The position numbers were made by a program, and so were the translations under genes. Below the pieces are notes generated by a model. That model saw only the letters and a list, made by a program, of their open reading frames with translations. It was not told where the DNA came from and did no database searches. Shown here piece by piece: positions 20,185-31,320 of a stretch of 64,000 bases of DNA. The stretch covers positions 32,458,986 through 32,522,985 of the forward strand of contig CM073905.1 in NCBI GenBank assembly GCA_037176705.1, read 5' to 3'. Position 1 is the stretch's first letter. Each line of letters opens with the position of its first letter. The stretch comes from Molossus alvarezi. Lineage: Eukaryota; Chordata; Mammalia; Chiroptera; Molossidae.

Positions 20185-20255
20185 ACCCAAGGTTATTAGG
20201 AGAATTAAATTAATGGATATAAGCACAATGCCAGATACTTGACAAAAACCGGATG
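20185..20255 (+). repeat. possible MIR 3' piece
   Basis: GGAGAATTAAATTAATGGAT and AAGCACAATGCCAGATACTT match the late part of MIR. Short and uncertain. Confidence 0.35.
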
Positions 20256-20334
20256 CATCATGAAAGGACACTCCATCCCTTTAGCGACTCATGGGCCACC
20301 CCCAGCAGGGAGGCAGCCTTAGCCCAAGTGGATA

Positions 20335-20485
20335 GTTGCCAGGTAGAGTAAAGACGTCCAGTTAAATCTGAGTTTTCAGGAAAACAATGAACAATTTTTA
20401 ACATAGGCAGGTTCCATGTTTACCTAAAATTCAGATTTAATCGGGCATCCTATTTTTCACTTGCTAAACCCAGCAATCCTGCCAG
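20335..20485. mobile_element. fold-back DNA element remnant
   Basis: Left arm GTTAAATCTGAGTTTTCAGG and right arm AAAATTCAGATTTAATCGGG are inverted copies separated by about 40 bp. Outer ends GTTGCCAGG and CCTGCCAG are compatible with terminal repeats. It resembles a palindromic MER53-type element, but the family is not assigned. Confidence 0.55.
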
Positions 20486-20774
20486 CGTGTGGGATGGAAT
20501 TACGGAGACCAAGACTTCTCATTTCAGACTTCAGCCACAGAGCTGAGGAAGACTGAGTTTACCGTTCGAATTTGACTCCATCCTGGTCTATCCAGACTTG
20601 AAGCTCCCCTTCCATCAGTCACGCCAAGAAAGACGCCAACGAGAAAGCAACCAGAGGTCTAAAGGTTTCCCAGCCTCCCCACCATCTGACCCCATCCGTA
20701 AGGGGGGCATCCATTGTTCCTTGCCTGTCTCCAGTCGTGGAATTCACAGGCAATTCGCGTAGCCCCAGAGAAGG

Positions 20775-20925
20775 GACTGGACTCAGTTTTCACATCTGTG
20801 AAATGAGGGCGAGGATGACAGCAGTTCACCCCAAAGGGCAATTGTGAAGAATAAACGAGGTACAAGTACAAAGTGCCTCGCACAGCCCCCGATCCACGGA
20901 AAGTGTTCAGGGTGAGCTTTCGCTG
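20775..20925 (+). repeat. MIR fragment
   Basis: CTCAGTTTTCACATCTGTGA, AATTGTGAAGAATAAACGAG and ACAAAGTGCCTCGCACAG follow MIR order. DNA at 20486-20774 shows nothing recognised. Confidence 0.75.
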
Positions 20926-21844
20926 ACATCCGTGGCGAGGCAGACACGCAGGCAGACCGAAGGCTGCAGAAACCGAGCCAGCAGACAAGTCGTGGGGGAC
21001 GGAAAAGAGCAACCATGGGGGGAGGATTATAGTGGTCCTAGCTAAGTAGGGTTGTGACAGAGGGGGAGGAGTTTGCCAGACAGACGAGGTGGCAAGAAGG
21101 ATGGCACGTGTAAGAAGCTACGGGGAAGAGCACCAAGCCGAGCAGCTCTGAGCAGTTCGGTGTTGATGGAGAGAGGAATGGAGTTTGACCTTCTAGAGGC
21201 AGAGGGAGAAAGAGTTCGAGGCCAGAGGGGTACCCCTCAGAGGCTCTGGATCTCACACATGGACATGTCTCTTTCGGGGACCCCGGGACACATCTCAGCA
21301 GGGGAAGTGCCCGATGAGTTTCGCATGTGGACCGAGCCCAAGCTGGTGCAGTTGGGGCGATGAGAGAGCAGTAGGAGTTAGACAGCGAGACTTGGACATC
21401 ATCCCAGGTGGAGAGACGCACGTTCGAGGCCATACAGGTGAGAATGTGTGCAAGACAGCAGATGAGAGAGAGATTTCTGGGATCAAGAGGAGGAGGACCT
21501 GGATTTCCAGCTGCCATCCAGAGTGAGACATCTGATATACCCAGTAAAACACCAGACACATGCATTACTCACAAGCGTCTCCTCAATTCACAGCCTGGCT
21601 GAGGAAATAACACCTGCGATTTGACGAAGTTAGAATTCCTGTCCCCTTGGGACGATGGGAGGGATCCCCCAAAGGCTCCTCTGACTTTCCAGCTGAGGGT
21701 GCTATGAGCTCCTCCCAAAGGGAAGCAGGAAGAGGGAGCCACAAAAGTCGGTCTGTAGTTGTTGAGCTGTGGTTCCTGGTCTCGGGCGGGAAAAGTATCC
21801 TAGTACGTGGACCTCTTACCCTCCTGAGTCTGCTGTGCGCTGAG
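20926..21844. other. single-copy non-coding DNA
   Basis: G/A-rich text with GGAGAGA-type words, possibly including a very old antisense L2 near 21010-21560, but the match is too weak to call. No gene is recognised. Confidence 0.35.
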
Positions 21845-22040
21845 CCATTGCCTGTGCCACGCACTGAGATAGGAGCCCTACCTCTATCAGATCATTTTAT
21901 TCTCACGGCAATCCTATGAGAATTATAAAACCATGTCCATTTCACAAATGAGAAAACGGAGGCTTTGCTTGGGGGCCTGGTCACTCATCTAGCGAGTGGC
22001 AGTGACCAATGACGCTTTGCTCTAACTCCCACGCCAGACC
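21845..22040 (-). repeat. MIR, antisense
   Basis: GAGCCATTGCCTGTGCCACG, TTTTATTCTCACGGCAATCC, TTCACAAATGAGAAAACGGA and GCGAGTGGCAGTGACC follow antisense MIR over nearly its full length. Confidence 0.8.
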
Positions 22041-22374
22041 TCAACTTTTCCCAGATCTGTCTCTCCCTGCCTCTCTACTATGAGTCACTCAATATTATCT
22101 TTAATTCGTGCATTTTGACTTATCTTGAATAAAATGTAACAGATCTCCAGAAATCCACAAACAGTAAAACAAAGTATAACCCTGCAAATAAGTACTGTTT
22201 ATACAATACTATGCATCAAGCCCAAGAAGTCAGCACACAGTGGTACTCGCGGTGTAACTCCATTGGCCTGACGTTCAGCCAGGCCCGCGAGTCCACAGGG
22301 ATGGGAATCGGCAGGACTGATTCCCTGGGGACTCAGGGCTGAGACAACAGGCTGGAAGGACATAAGGAGACATT
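22041..22374. other. single-copy non-coding DNA
   Basis: Somewhat AT-rich in its first half. No family is recognised. Confidence 0.35.
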
Positions 22375-22512
22375 TTGCAAGTAATGGCAATACTGACATT
22401 TTGATCGGGATGTTCGTCCCACGGGTGTACACTTTGTCCAAAGAGTCATCTAACTCTACACCTAAAATCAGTGCATTTTATTGGAGGTAATTATACTTCA
22501 ATAAAAAAGAAG
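22375..22512 (+). mobile_element. L1 3'-end fragment
   Basis: CACGGGTGTACACTTTGTCC, AACTCTACACCTAAAATCAG and TTATACTTCAATAAAAAAG match the terminal L1 3' UTR, with the A tail present at 22501-22510. Confidence 0.75.
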
Positions 22513-22754
22513 GCCTCCGATTTGGGCTTTTGACCTTCTCTTCAAGGTTCCACAGACAAACTCCCTTCACACTGCCTCAGACCGGTGTGCCCTGGCTAAC
22601 CATCTGCTGTGCCGAAGGGGTGATTATTTTGTGTAGAGCAAGAGTGTGCGGTGGGGCGTGGCTGTGTAAATGTTTTCATTTTTTAGGTGTAAACATTTCG
22701 ATATGCGATACTTTCTACTAAAAATAAATGTGTTGCTAGAATAAGCTTCAGACT

Positions 22755-22811
22755 CTATCACTTAGAAGCGGTGTGACCTAACGTCGGTCATCCATCTTCT
22801 GTCTCAGTTTC
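22755..22811 (+). repeat. MIR fragment cut by a VES
   Basis: ATCACTTAGAAGCGGTGTGA and ATCTTCTGTCTCAGTTTC match MIR up to the point where the VES poly(T) begins. The MIR does not resume after the VES, so its end was lost. Confidence 0.5.
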
Positions 22812-23070
22812 TTTTTTTTTTTTTTTTTTTATCCTCACCCGAGGACATTTTTCCATTATTTGTTCAGGTAGAGTGGGAGGGAGAGAGAGGAACAGAGAGA
22901 GAGAGAGAAACATCGATGTGAAAGGAACACATCGAATGGCTGCCACCCGCACAACCGACCAGGGCCGGGGACAAACTGCAACCGAGGTACGTGCCCTTAG
23001 CGGGAACCGAACCCAGGTCTCTCAGGACCGCAGGCCGACGCTCTAACTGCTGAGCCAAACCGGCCAGGGC
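22812..23070 (-). repeat. VES SINE, hairpin-tail class
   Basis: Reverse-oriented element: poly(T) 22812-22830, hairpin motif ATCCTCACCCGAGGAC, GA-rich block, then GGGAACCGAACCCAGG (antisense B box) and TGAGCCAAACCGGCCAGGGC. It lies between a MIR and an L1, and a second T run follows at 23072-23085. Confidence 0.95.
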
Positions 23071-23074
23071 TCTT

Positions 23075-23555
23075 TTTTTTTTTTTAACTTTGTTATGTTT
23101 TTTGGAGTGACACTGGTTAATAACATTGTATCGGTTTCAAGTGTGCCATTCTATAATACATCATCTGTACATGCATTGTGCGTCCACCACCCTAAGTCCA
23201 GTCTCCCTTTGGCACCGTAAATTTGACCTCCTTTACCCTCTTCATCCTCCCCCTCGGCGCTCTTCCTGTCTAGTAACCACCCTTCGTTGTCTGTATCTAT
23301 AAGTTTGTTTGTTCACTTATTGCTTTCTGTTATATGTCCCACACAGGAGTGAAGTCCCAGGTTTCTTGTCCTTTTCTGTCTGACTTATCTCGCTTAGCGT
23401 GATACTCGCAAGATCCACCCACGTTGCCGCAAATGGCAGGATTTTGTCCTCTCTCATGCCTGAGCGGTGTTCCAGTGTGTATGAGGTCCACATCTTCTTT
23501 ACCCGGTCACCCAGCAAAAGACACTGACGTCTCTATGTCTTGCTACAGTTTCTTT
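23075..23555 (-). mobile_element. L1 3' UTR, antisense
   Basis: The plus strand reads GTTTTTTGGAGTGACACTGG, CTATAATACATCATCTGTAC, CTTTTCTGTCTGACTTATCT, AGATCCACCCACGTTGCCGC and CACATCTTCTTTACCCGG. This is the well known antisense of the L1 3' end and late ORF2. It is a 5'-truncated dead copy. Confidence 0.9.
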
Positions 23556-24371
23556 GTCCATGCAATGTGTTGATGATGGTGAAAGCACAGTCATGCATGG
23601 ATGGCGTGGGGGTGTGCCCAGGACTTCATTCCCTGATCTAAAGAATCCCTTTCTTCAGCTCCCTTCCCTCTGTAATCCTCACCCCTCTTTACTCTCTAGC
23701 TGGGACAGGGTGATGCTCACAGCTTTGTCGTCAACAGGGCTCCGACCCATAGTCATGCTGACATTTGATCGGACGAGGAAGAACGCCCCACACTGCAGGA
23801 TGGAGAGAGTCCAGGGCTCAACCCCATCATGTCTGCGATGCCCGGGGGGCAGACGGAGCCTGGGGCTTCTCGGTGCTCACCTGGACCAGAGCAGGATGCT
23901 CATGAGGGCTGGCCCACAGGGCTGTCTCTCCCCGATCCTTTGACTTGAGAGAGGCTTTTCGTGGGTGATTTTTGTCCACCCCCATTGGTGTTTATGTGCT
24001 GCGAGACACTCTGACACCCAGTGTGGACTGTATCGAAGGCAAAGGGTTCTAGCCAAGCCGCTTTCTTTTCTCTACCTGCCAGGGTCTTCGGGTAGTTGCT
24101 TTAAGGGCATGTCCAGGGATTTTCGTTGGAATTGGAAGGAGAAATAGCGAGGGGTGGACTTGCCCCACCTTGTCTCACTACATCCATGTCGGTAATTCCA
24201 TGTCTTCGAGCAGCTGGATTGTGGATGAAAGGCGCTGTGTGAAGAACAACAACAACCAAACAGGAATCTCGTGAAAATCGATGCGGAACGTTAAATGGAA
24301 AGGCAGCAACCAAGCAATTCCAAGGTGTGAGAAATTGTGCCGCATCCAACAGGCACACGGATGCTGCTACT
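23556..24371. other. single-copy non-coding DNA
   Basis: No repeat or gene signature is recognised. Confidence 0.4.
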
Positions 24372-24387
24372 AAATAACCGGGCTTCC

Positions 24388-24619
24388 CCCCTGGCCAGTT
24401 TAGCAGTTAGAGCGTCGGCCTGCGGACCAGAGAGACCCGGGTCCGGTTCCCTCTAAGGGCACGTACCTCGGTTGCAGTTTTCCCCCGGTCCCGGTTGGGG
24501 TGGTGTGGGTGGCAACCAGTCGATGTGTCTCTCTCACATTGATGTTTCTCTCTCTTTCCCTCCTGCTCTATCTGAAGATAAATGCAAAAATGTCCTCAGG
24601 TGAGGATAAAAAAGATATA
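24388..24619 (+). repeat. VES SINE, hairpin-tail class
   Basis: Head CTGGCCAGTTTAGCAGTTAG shows a small deletion relative to other copies (GGCTC missing). Tail AAATGTCCTCAGGTGAGGAT plus A residues. Target duplication AAATAACCGGGCTTCC (24372-24387) and its one-mismatch copy (24620-24635). Confidence 0.96.
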
Positions 24620-24635
24620 AAATAACCAGGCTTCC

Positions 24636-25898
24636 TTAAATCTGAAGGAACATATTTTCCTTTACCCGTATCTGTATTATTTGTCCAACAGCACCAACCT
24701 GTCAGGGCATCCACATTGAGTTGTTTGGAGCTAATGACTTCATAAACAGGCTTGTGAGGGTTTTTAATGAAATAATTACTAAGAGACTAAAGTCACGGTG
24801 AACGGAGATTGTTTGGGAACCTCTTCGTCTAGGAAGAAAGAGACCTATTCAGACCCAGAGGCAAACAAATGAATGAGCCCCGGCAGAATCTGGAGGGCAA
24901 ACAGGACTTTGCACTTCTCTGAGTGGAAGGGGCCAAAGCAACACAAAACAGCAAAACAAAGCCGGGTCTGCCGGTCCATTAAAAAACAATCCACTCTGAG
25001 CTTTGTTAGCGCGAAGCTCTTTATCTGGGAGCTCAAAGGGCTTTCATTACAGGTAAATATCCTTGTCTCCAGCTGCTAATAGGGGAGGCCAGGCCCTGGG
25101 AGATTAGGGGAGAAGCCTATTTAAGGTCACATAACAGTCAGTGACTAAGTGGAGACTCACAGAGTGGCCTGTAATGGGATTTGTCTGCTGTCCATTGTAT
25201 CAGCCCAAGACGCTGGTGGGTGAGGGCCAGGCTCCACGGCAGGAGAACCGTGGAGTGCTACCGGGAGGACTTGGAGGGTCCCCCAGGACAGTGCCCTTTG
25301 TTTGCAGACCCCACAGTGAGGCTCTGAGAGAGCCAGTGGTTTGCCCGGGTCCGCACAGCCTGCTTGAGGCTGAGCCAGAGCGGGTGGAGTACTCCGAACT
25401 TCCACCGAATTCTCTCTTGGCGTTTTCCTGGCTCTCAAGTGAATTGTCTAGGAAAACCTATTAAGGAAATTCAATTTCTCTGCAGCTGGCTCAGTGGAAC
25501 CCAGTTGGATCAAAGCTGGTGGGGATTTGGAAGGGATTCACGAAGAAAGTAAAGCACCCAGACTGGGGGACAGAGGGAATGCTGGCCCTGGGAGGCAGGT
25601 GACCTCTGGTCTCAGCGTCTCTGCATCTGTAAGAAACAGCAAGGGGTCTGGGCTCATTGGTCCCGAAAACACTCTGGCAGGAGTCACATCCATGTGTTGA
25701 TTGCAAGATATCCAGACCTCGGTTTTCCATTCTGCACAATGGGAACTCTGGGAGTGCCCCCCTCACGAGCTGCGGTTGTCTCGGGAATCAGATGTGATGC
25801 TAGATATCAGCCCTCGCTGCACAGCCTCAGCGATTTCATTAGCAGAGCGAGTGTGTGCGTGTGAACAGAGCAATATTCCAATCGTCTAAGATCCCTTT
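24636..25898. other. single-copy DNA with weak MIR hints
   Basis: Near 25080-25190 and 25300-25370 short pieces resemble antisense MIR (TTTAAGGTCACATAACAG; TGGTTTGCCCGGGTCC). Near 25716-25815 CGGTTTTCCATTCTGCACAA resembles sense MIR. None is secure. Confidence 0.35.
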
Positions 25899-25913
25899 AA
25901 AAACTGTTAAAGA

Positions 25914-26164
25914 GCCCTGGCTGGTTTGGCTCAGCAGTTAGAGTGTCAGCTCGCAGACCAGAGAGTCCTGGGTTCAGTTCCCGCTAAGGGCACGTACCTT
26001 GGTTGCAGTTTGTCCCCAGCCCTGGTTGGGGTCGTGTGGGTGGCAACCAGTCAGTGTGTCTCTCTTAAATCGATGTTTCTCTCTCTCTTCCTCCCTCTCT
26101 CCCTCCCGCTCTATCTGAAGATAAATGCAAAAATGTCCTCGGGCGAGGATTAAAAAAAAAACAC
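25914..26164 (+). repeat. VES SINE, hairpin-tail class
   Basis: Complete element from GCCCTGGCTGGTTTGGCTCA to TCCTCGGGCGAGGAT and an A tail. Target duplications AAAAACTGTTAAAGA (25899-25913) and AAAAACTGTTAAGGA (26165-26179), one mismatch. Confidence 0.97.
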
Positions 26165-26179
26165 AAAAACTGTTAAGGA

Positions 26180-27619
26180 ATCTGTCAAATAAAACCCAAG
26201 GTACTATTTATTTGTCTCAATGTACTATGTATCTGTTTATAGATAGATGGATGAATGACGATGTATATACATATGTTTGCCTATGTGTGATGTCATTTGT
26301 CCTCTTTCATACACTTAATAAATCTAGTAAGTATATTAAATCCATATATGTTTAAGCCCATGTAATCCACTACGTGCATTAAGTAGATTAAACGAAAGGA
26401 TGCATGCAGAGCAACCTCAAGTTCACTCTCTTGGCCTCTCTGGGCCTTCCATGGCTACACACTTGCCATTAGGTTACAATAGTTGCATTTACCAAGCTTC
26501 AGTGATTCTCCCCTGCGCGCCCCCCCCCTTCCCTTTCACCCTCGCCTCTCCCAGCTGCTTCCCCTTGGCCACTCCCGGCTGCTTGTCCAGCTTGCTCCAT
26601 GGGGGCTTTCGGAACCTTTTTCCTTAAACATATATTGACCTTACTCCCTGGGTGCATGTCCACAGGCAGCAGCCCAGCCACCGTCTGCTAACGACACGGC
26701 TGGGGAAGCCGTGTCTTCATGGAACTGGGTGGACAAGAGCCATTTAAGTTTCGTTGGCTGACAGCTCCCTCTCTCCTCCTCACCTGGCTGGCTTCTCTGT
26801 GCCTCCTTGTCTGGTTTCATCTCTATCTTCCCTGATGCATTTGTACCAAAGATGAAAGGACTCTGTCAGGGTCCGGGAAGCCAGGGACAGGAGAGGGGCC
26901 TGGCCTGTGCACTGGACACGGAAGAGGTGTTCTGTACATGCTGGTGGGATGAATCGTGCATAGGGAGAGCAGGGCATGGCACCTGCTTTGACTGTCACTA
27001 TTATTCTCATTATCCTTGAGGCTGCTGTAGCCAACCCAGAGCGTCATGCGTTCTGATGTCTCCAGGGTGTCCAACATGCCTGCCATTCAGAAGGCTATCA
27101 CTGCCCCGAGGGGTGGATGAATGGATTCAGGTGCATTCTGGGAATTAGCGTCTCTTCCTTCTATGGATCATCTTTTCTTTCTCCATTGGCGTCTTTGCCT
27201 TGTAAATTTCTCTCAGGCTGCTTGGGTGTGTAGAGTTGGGGTCAGATAAATGTATTGGCTCAATGAATATTTAAGTCCTTCTCCCCTCTCCTTTGTGACT
27301 TGATGAAATTCCTTCTTTATATATTTTATCCTCTCCCTTCAGGAGGTTGAGAGAGAGCAGCCTTGAATATGCGTTTGACTGGATGAATGTTGCTGAGATG
27401 TTAATTAGCACTATAGAAATAGTCGGGGTTAGTCATCCAGCAAGAAGCTAGCTCTCTGGGACCCACCCTTCCTTGAATATTAAGGGAGCCCTCCCAAGCT
27501 TATGGATTTGTTAGACACCCCCACCCCCAACTCAAGACCAACAAAACTCTCCATGTAACAGGACGATGATAACATCAGACTCACGTGTTGATGGCATCTG
27601 TAGTTAAGGACACTCCCCT
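26180..27619. other. single-copy non-coding DNA
   Basis: AT-rich from 26180 to 26400, then GC-richer with a C run at 26520-26528. Near 26870-26980 an L2-end-like order (CTGTGCACTGGACACGG ... GGTGGGATGAATCG) is too weak to call. Nothing else is recognised. Confidence 0.35.
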
Positions 27620-27960
27620 TCGTTAGCATGGTTGTACCTCCTGATCAAGGCTGCGTGTTGGCAGGACAGGGCTCTGATCAACCCATTTGTCAGATGAGAA
27701 AACTGAGACCTGAGGATATGCGGTGACTCTTCTCCCGAGAGTCTCCGTCCTGGGGCAGGATGAGAAGAGCATATTCTAACAGTGTTTTTTACCGATGGCG
27801 CTGTCACTATGAATAACACACGAGCTGAACGTTTTCCCTATGTGACCTCCTCCTGTAATCCTCCCGACTGTAGGAGGTGTGGTCTGGAAGGTACAGGCAG
27901 AGAAAATGAGGGTCAGGGAGGTTAGATCATTTGACTAAAATAGGAGGAAACACCACTACC
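27620..27960 (-). repeat. antisense MIR fragments
   Basis: CATTTGTCAGATGAGAAAAC near 27688 and GAGAAAATGAGGGTCAGGGA near 27901 are antisense MIR pieces, separated by unrecognised DNA. Confidence 0.5.
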
Positions 27961-28837
27961 CTGTTTGGAGTGGCAGTTGTATTCTGAGGGGTCCTTGACT
28001 TAACTCCATGGATCCCCAAGCAACTCAGGGATGGGCTGTGGACAGCCCTTTGATATTGTCGTCACAGATTGCCCTATTTGTGAGCAATTTTTTTTTTTTT
28101 GGAACGAGCATCCATAGCTGTCGATAGAGGGGCTATGATGCCAGATCAGGAGCCACGGGTCAGAGCTGTGCCAACCTTGCAGCCTCAGTAGTAAGAATCG
28201 TTGAGCAACACCCGACCCAGCTGGCTGATTAAACCAATCACACTCCCCACCAGCTACCGAGTTCCTTCTGTTTTCGAAACCTGGTCCTCACCTCTTGTCA
28301 ATTTCCTTCGGACCAAACCGAGTGCGTCAGGGGGCCGCGAAGGCTGTAGAAGGCTGTAAATATCATGGGAGACAAGACGCAAAGAAGAGGGCCCAGCATT
28401 CCTCCGACCTGGGAGAGCGGGGGTCGCGGCTGGCCCCGGGATCAAAGGGGCGAGGCCGAGCCTTCACCGCCAGGTTTCCACGTCAGCGCTGTTGGGGCAG
28501 GAAGATGTCAAGGGAGGGGTCTTCCTTTGAAGTGTCAAGATAAGAACCTCCCTTTAGCGTGAAAGGGCTCCCTTCAGGAGCCCGGGGAGGGTGCGAGGCG
28601 TTTGGCTGTCCGTGCCAGGGCTGGGGGGACTTCTGGCCAGACACCTACGCACTCCAGGCTGCGTCTGGACCGGCTGCCAGAGACCTCCAGTGAGCGTCAA
28701 TCCTTAAAGATACATGAAAGGTGGAACCAATGTCCTATTTTCCCCGGTGGTTTTTCATCTCGGGTGTGTCTACACTGGTTTGCGTGTTGACTGGTCGAGA
28801 GGATAGAACCTTGCTCTAACAGGGACTATCGGACCTT
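27961..28837. other. single-copy DNA with CpG-rich patch
   Basis: A T run lies at 28090-28101. From about 28310 to 28500 CpG is dense (GGGGCCGCGAAGG, GGGGTCGCGGCTGG, GGGGCGAGGCCGAG), but the patch is short and carries no recognised promoter or exon. Confidence 0.4.
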
Positions 28838-29004
28838 ACCCTTCTGGCTGAATGAGCTTGGGCAAGTTCCTTAGCCTCTCTGAACCTCAGTTTCGATGGG
28901 AATTTAGCAATAATGCCTATAACTAGGATTAATTGGGGAAATAAATGAGATACTGCAATCTAACCATTTCCTTTCCATAATATCTGGTACATAAGCTCAT
29001 TAAA
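28838..29004 (+). repeat. MIR fragment
   Basis: CTGGCTGAATGAGCTTGGGC, CTCTCTGAACCTCAGTTTCG and GGTACATAAGCTCATTAAA follow the MIR order. Confidence 0.8.
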
Positions 29005-29196
29005 AAAATGTTAGCTGATGTTTTTCTTTACTGTTTGGCTCAAGACATCTGGTCTAGATGGACTTGAGAATCAAGGTGTCTGATCCTGTGCTGTTCTTCC
29101 CATAGATACCAACTTTGCCCAATTTTAAGTGTTTTGAGTAGAAAGATGAGATCGCATATATCTTCCTTTTCCAACGTGGTGTTCGCGATGTAGGTC

Positions 29197-29372
29197 ACCA
29201 GCACTTAATAGCTGTGAGGGACTGGAAACTTGCCTAGCTTCCCTCTGCCCCAGTCTCCTGGTCTGTGAAATGGGGACACGTTACAGACGTTTACTGCTGG
29301 AATTCGAGGAGTTACCATATTAGCGATTAGAATAATGCTTGGCACACAGAAAGCGCTCAGTAAGTGTTAGTG
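29197..29372 (+). repeat. MIR fragment, near full length
   Basis: TCTGCCCCAGTCTCCTGGTC, TGTGAAATGGGGACACG and CTTGGCACACAGAAAGCGCT with CAGTAAGTGTTAGTG match the MIR body and 3' end. Confidence 0.8.
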
Positions 29373-29597
29373 TTCATTTGATTCCAAGAACTAGTTGTTA
29401 AATGGAATTTGTTGCAAAACTGAAGTGTACCCAACCTTGGGCTCTAGGCTTTAGAAGCATCCATTGGCCTGTCCCTGAAACTGCTTACATTGTAATTGAA
29501 GAATTAATATATACTCATTCCGTTCCTCCTTAAATAGAAAATTTTAGGACCAAATAAAGGTCAGACAGTCATTCCCCCCTCTATTTTAGGGAAAGCG
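29373..29597. other. single-copy AT-rich DNA
   Basis: No family is recognised between the MIR and the SINE. Confidence 0.35.
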
Positions 29598-29762
29598 TTT
29601 TTAAAAATTGATTTTAGAGAAAGAGAAAGAAGAGTGGAGAGAGAGAGAGAGAAACATTGATTTGTTGTTCCACTTATTTATGCATTCATTGTTTGATTCT
29701 AGTAGCTGCCTTGGCCAGGGATCGAACCTGCTCCTACCAACTGAGCTCCCAGTGGGGCCAGT
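29598..29762 (-). repeat. old VES-related SINE
   Basis: The plus strand reads AAAATTGATTTTAGAGAAAG, a GA repeat, AACATTGATTTGTTGTTCCA, CAGGGATCGAACCTGCTCC (antisense B box) and ACTGAGCTCCCAGTGGGG. It shares the TTGTTCCACTTA central motif with 59706-59912, not with the young copies. Confidence 0.85.
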
Positions 29763-29764
29763 GG

Positions 29765-30107
29765 AAGCTTGGATGCAGCAAGCTTTGGCCGTCGTGTGGA
29801 TTTTCTTTCTCTGCCTGAAACACCTGCGACAATCTTGCTGCCCTTGCTCTTCAACCTGCCAACGTTTTCAAATCCTTTAGGTCTTAGCTTAAAGACCACT
29901 TCTTCTTGGAAGCCCCCCTGGATCATAGATTAAGTTAGTCCCCTACTTCCTCTGCGTCTTGGTGATCGTTCTCACGTCTGCGTTTCTCATTCTCCACTTC
30001 CTGGAGGGTGAGCTTCGCGCCCGCCTTTGGTGGCTCCGTTCCCAGCATCCGATCCTGTGCCTGGGTCAGACAGGGGCTCAAACAATCTCTGTGAATGGAT
30101 GAATCAA
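29765..30107 (+). mobile_element. L2 3'-end
   Basis: TCTTTCTCTGCCTGAAACAC, TTAGCTTAAAGACCACTTCT, TTGGAAGCCCCCCTGG, CCACTTCCTGGAGGGTGAGC and CTGTGAATGGATGAATC give the L2 end in correct order over 340 bp. Confidence 0.85.
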
Positions 30108-30239
30108 AGAGGGACTTTCTGGGTGTGGATTTCCCCTGTCGAAAGGTAGGATTACTTTCCCCGGGTCATCCCAGTGCAAAATGTCACCTCTACCTTGCAA
30201 AGTGTAGCAGCAGTGATTTCTGAGACTTTTAGAGGTTGC

Positions 30240-30390
30240 AAGACCCTCTGAGGGAGCTAGTCCAAGCTCTTTGTTTCTCAGATGTAGACAAATGAATCTA
30301 GAAAGATCAAGCCACTCATCTGACTCTACTGAATACACAGAGCTGGGACTAGAGCTCAAATCTTTAACTCCCAGAATCCTTTGCAAAAAA
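30240..30390 (-). repeat. MIR-like antisense fragment
   Basis: GAATACACAGAGCTGGGACT and AGAGCTCAAATCTTTAACTC resemble the CACACAGCTAG ... GGGATTCGAACCC part of antisense MIR. Diverged. Confidence 0.45.
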
Positions 30391-31164
30391 AATAGAGTAG
30401 AATAAATTCTCTCACTCAAGTCAACTATTAATTTAGGATGCAATAATCAGGACTCCGCCATTGGTGATGGGGGACATTGTGGTCATTAATTGAGATAAAG
30501 GAGTTTCCTCATTAGAGGCAGTATTGGGTATAATAAGAAAAACAATTAAAACATGGGCTCAAATCCTGCAGAGCCCAGGAGATTCACAATGTCTTCATTT
30601 TTAAGTGGGAGCCATATTTCTTATAGGAATTTGGTAACTTATATAAAATAATGCATGCATTGTGTTATAAAGAATTTAGTTGACCTTGTCCCTGGGTAGG
30701 AGGCTGAATCTTTGGAATTTCCTGAGTTATGGGGGTGTTTTTATCCTTCGTGAGCCCTTTGGAACACAACTGAACTTGTACTAAGAGTTGAGATGACTCA
30801 GAACAGGGACTGGTCAACCAGAAAGACCAACCGTGTAATTTAGAGGCCTGGGGATTTCAGCCAGCCTGACCTAGCTGAAGAGGAGGGCATTTGGAAATTG
30901 AGCTCAAGCCCATGCCCAGTGACTCCATCAAGCATGCCTATATCATGGAACCCCAATAAAAACTCTAGGCACCAAAGTGGGTAGAACTTCCTGTTTGGTG
31001 GACACATTGATGTACGAGGACAGTGACACACCTAGTTCCATGGGGAGAGGGCATCAGAATTCTGCGTGTCCTCTCAGTTGGCTGGCCCTGTATCCTTTCC
31101 AAGGAAACTATAAGCCGGAGCACAGCACGTCCCCGAGTTCTGTGAGTTCTTCCAGTGACCAGCA
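30391..31164. other. single-copy non-coding DNA
   Basis: A/T-rich near 30480-30680. No repeat or gene is recognised. Confidence 0.4.
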
Positions 31165-31320
31165 ACCCGAGGAGGTCATGACAGCTGTCATCTCCACTGC
31201 AGAGAGGAAGAAGCTGGGGATGAGAGAGAGGAAGTCATGCACATAAGGTCATACAGCTAGGATGTAACAGAGCCAGGGCTCCAACCTCTTGGATTCTAGA
31301 GCCAAACCCTAACCCCCGAC
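31165..31320 (-). repeat. MIR, antisense
   Basis: AGGTCATACAGCTAGGATGT, AACAGAGCCAGGGCTCCAAC and TTGGATTCTAGAGCC follow antisense MIR. Confidence 0.75.

Noticed and set aside
23075..23555. Possible retroviral or reverse-transcriptase coding remnant
   Set aside because: The match is to the non-coding L1 3' end in antisense; no intact frame is present.
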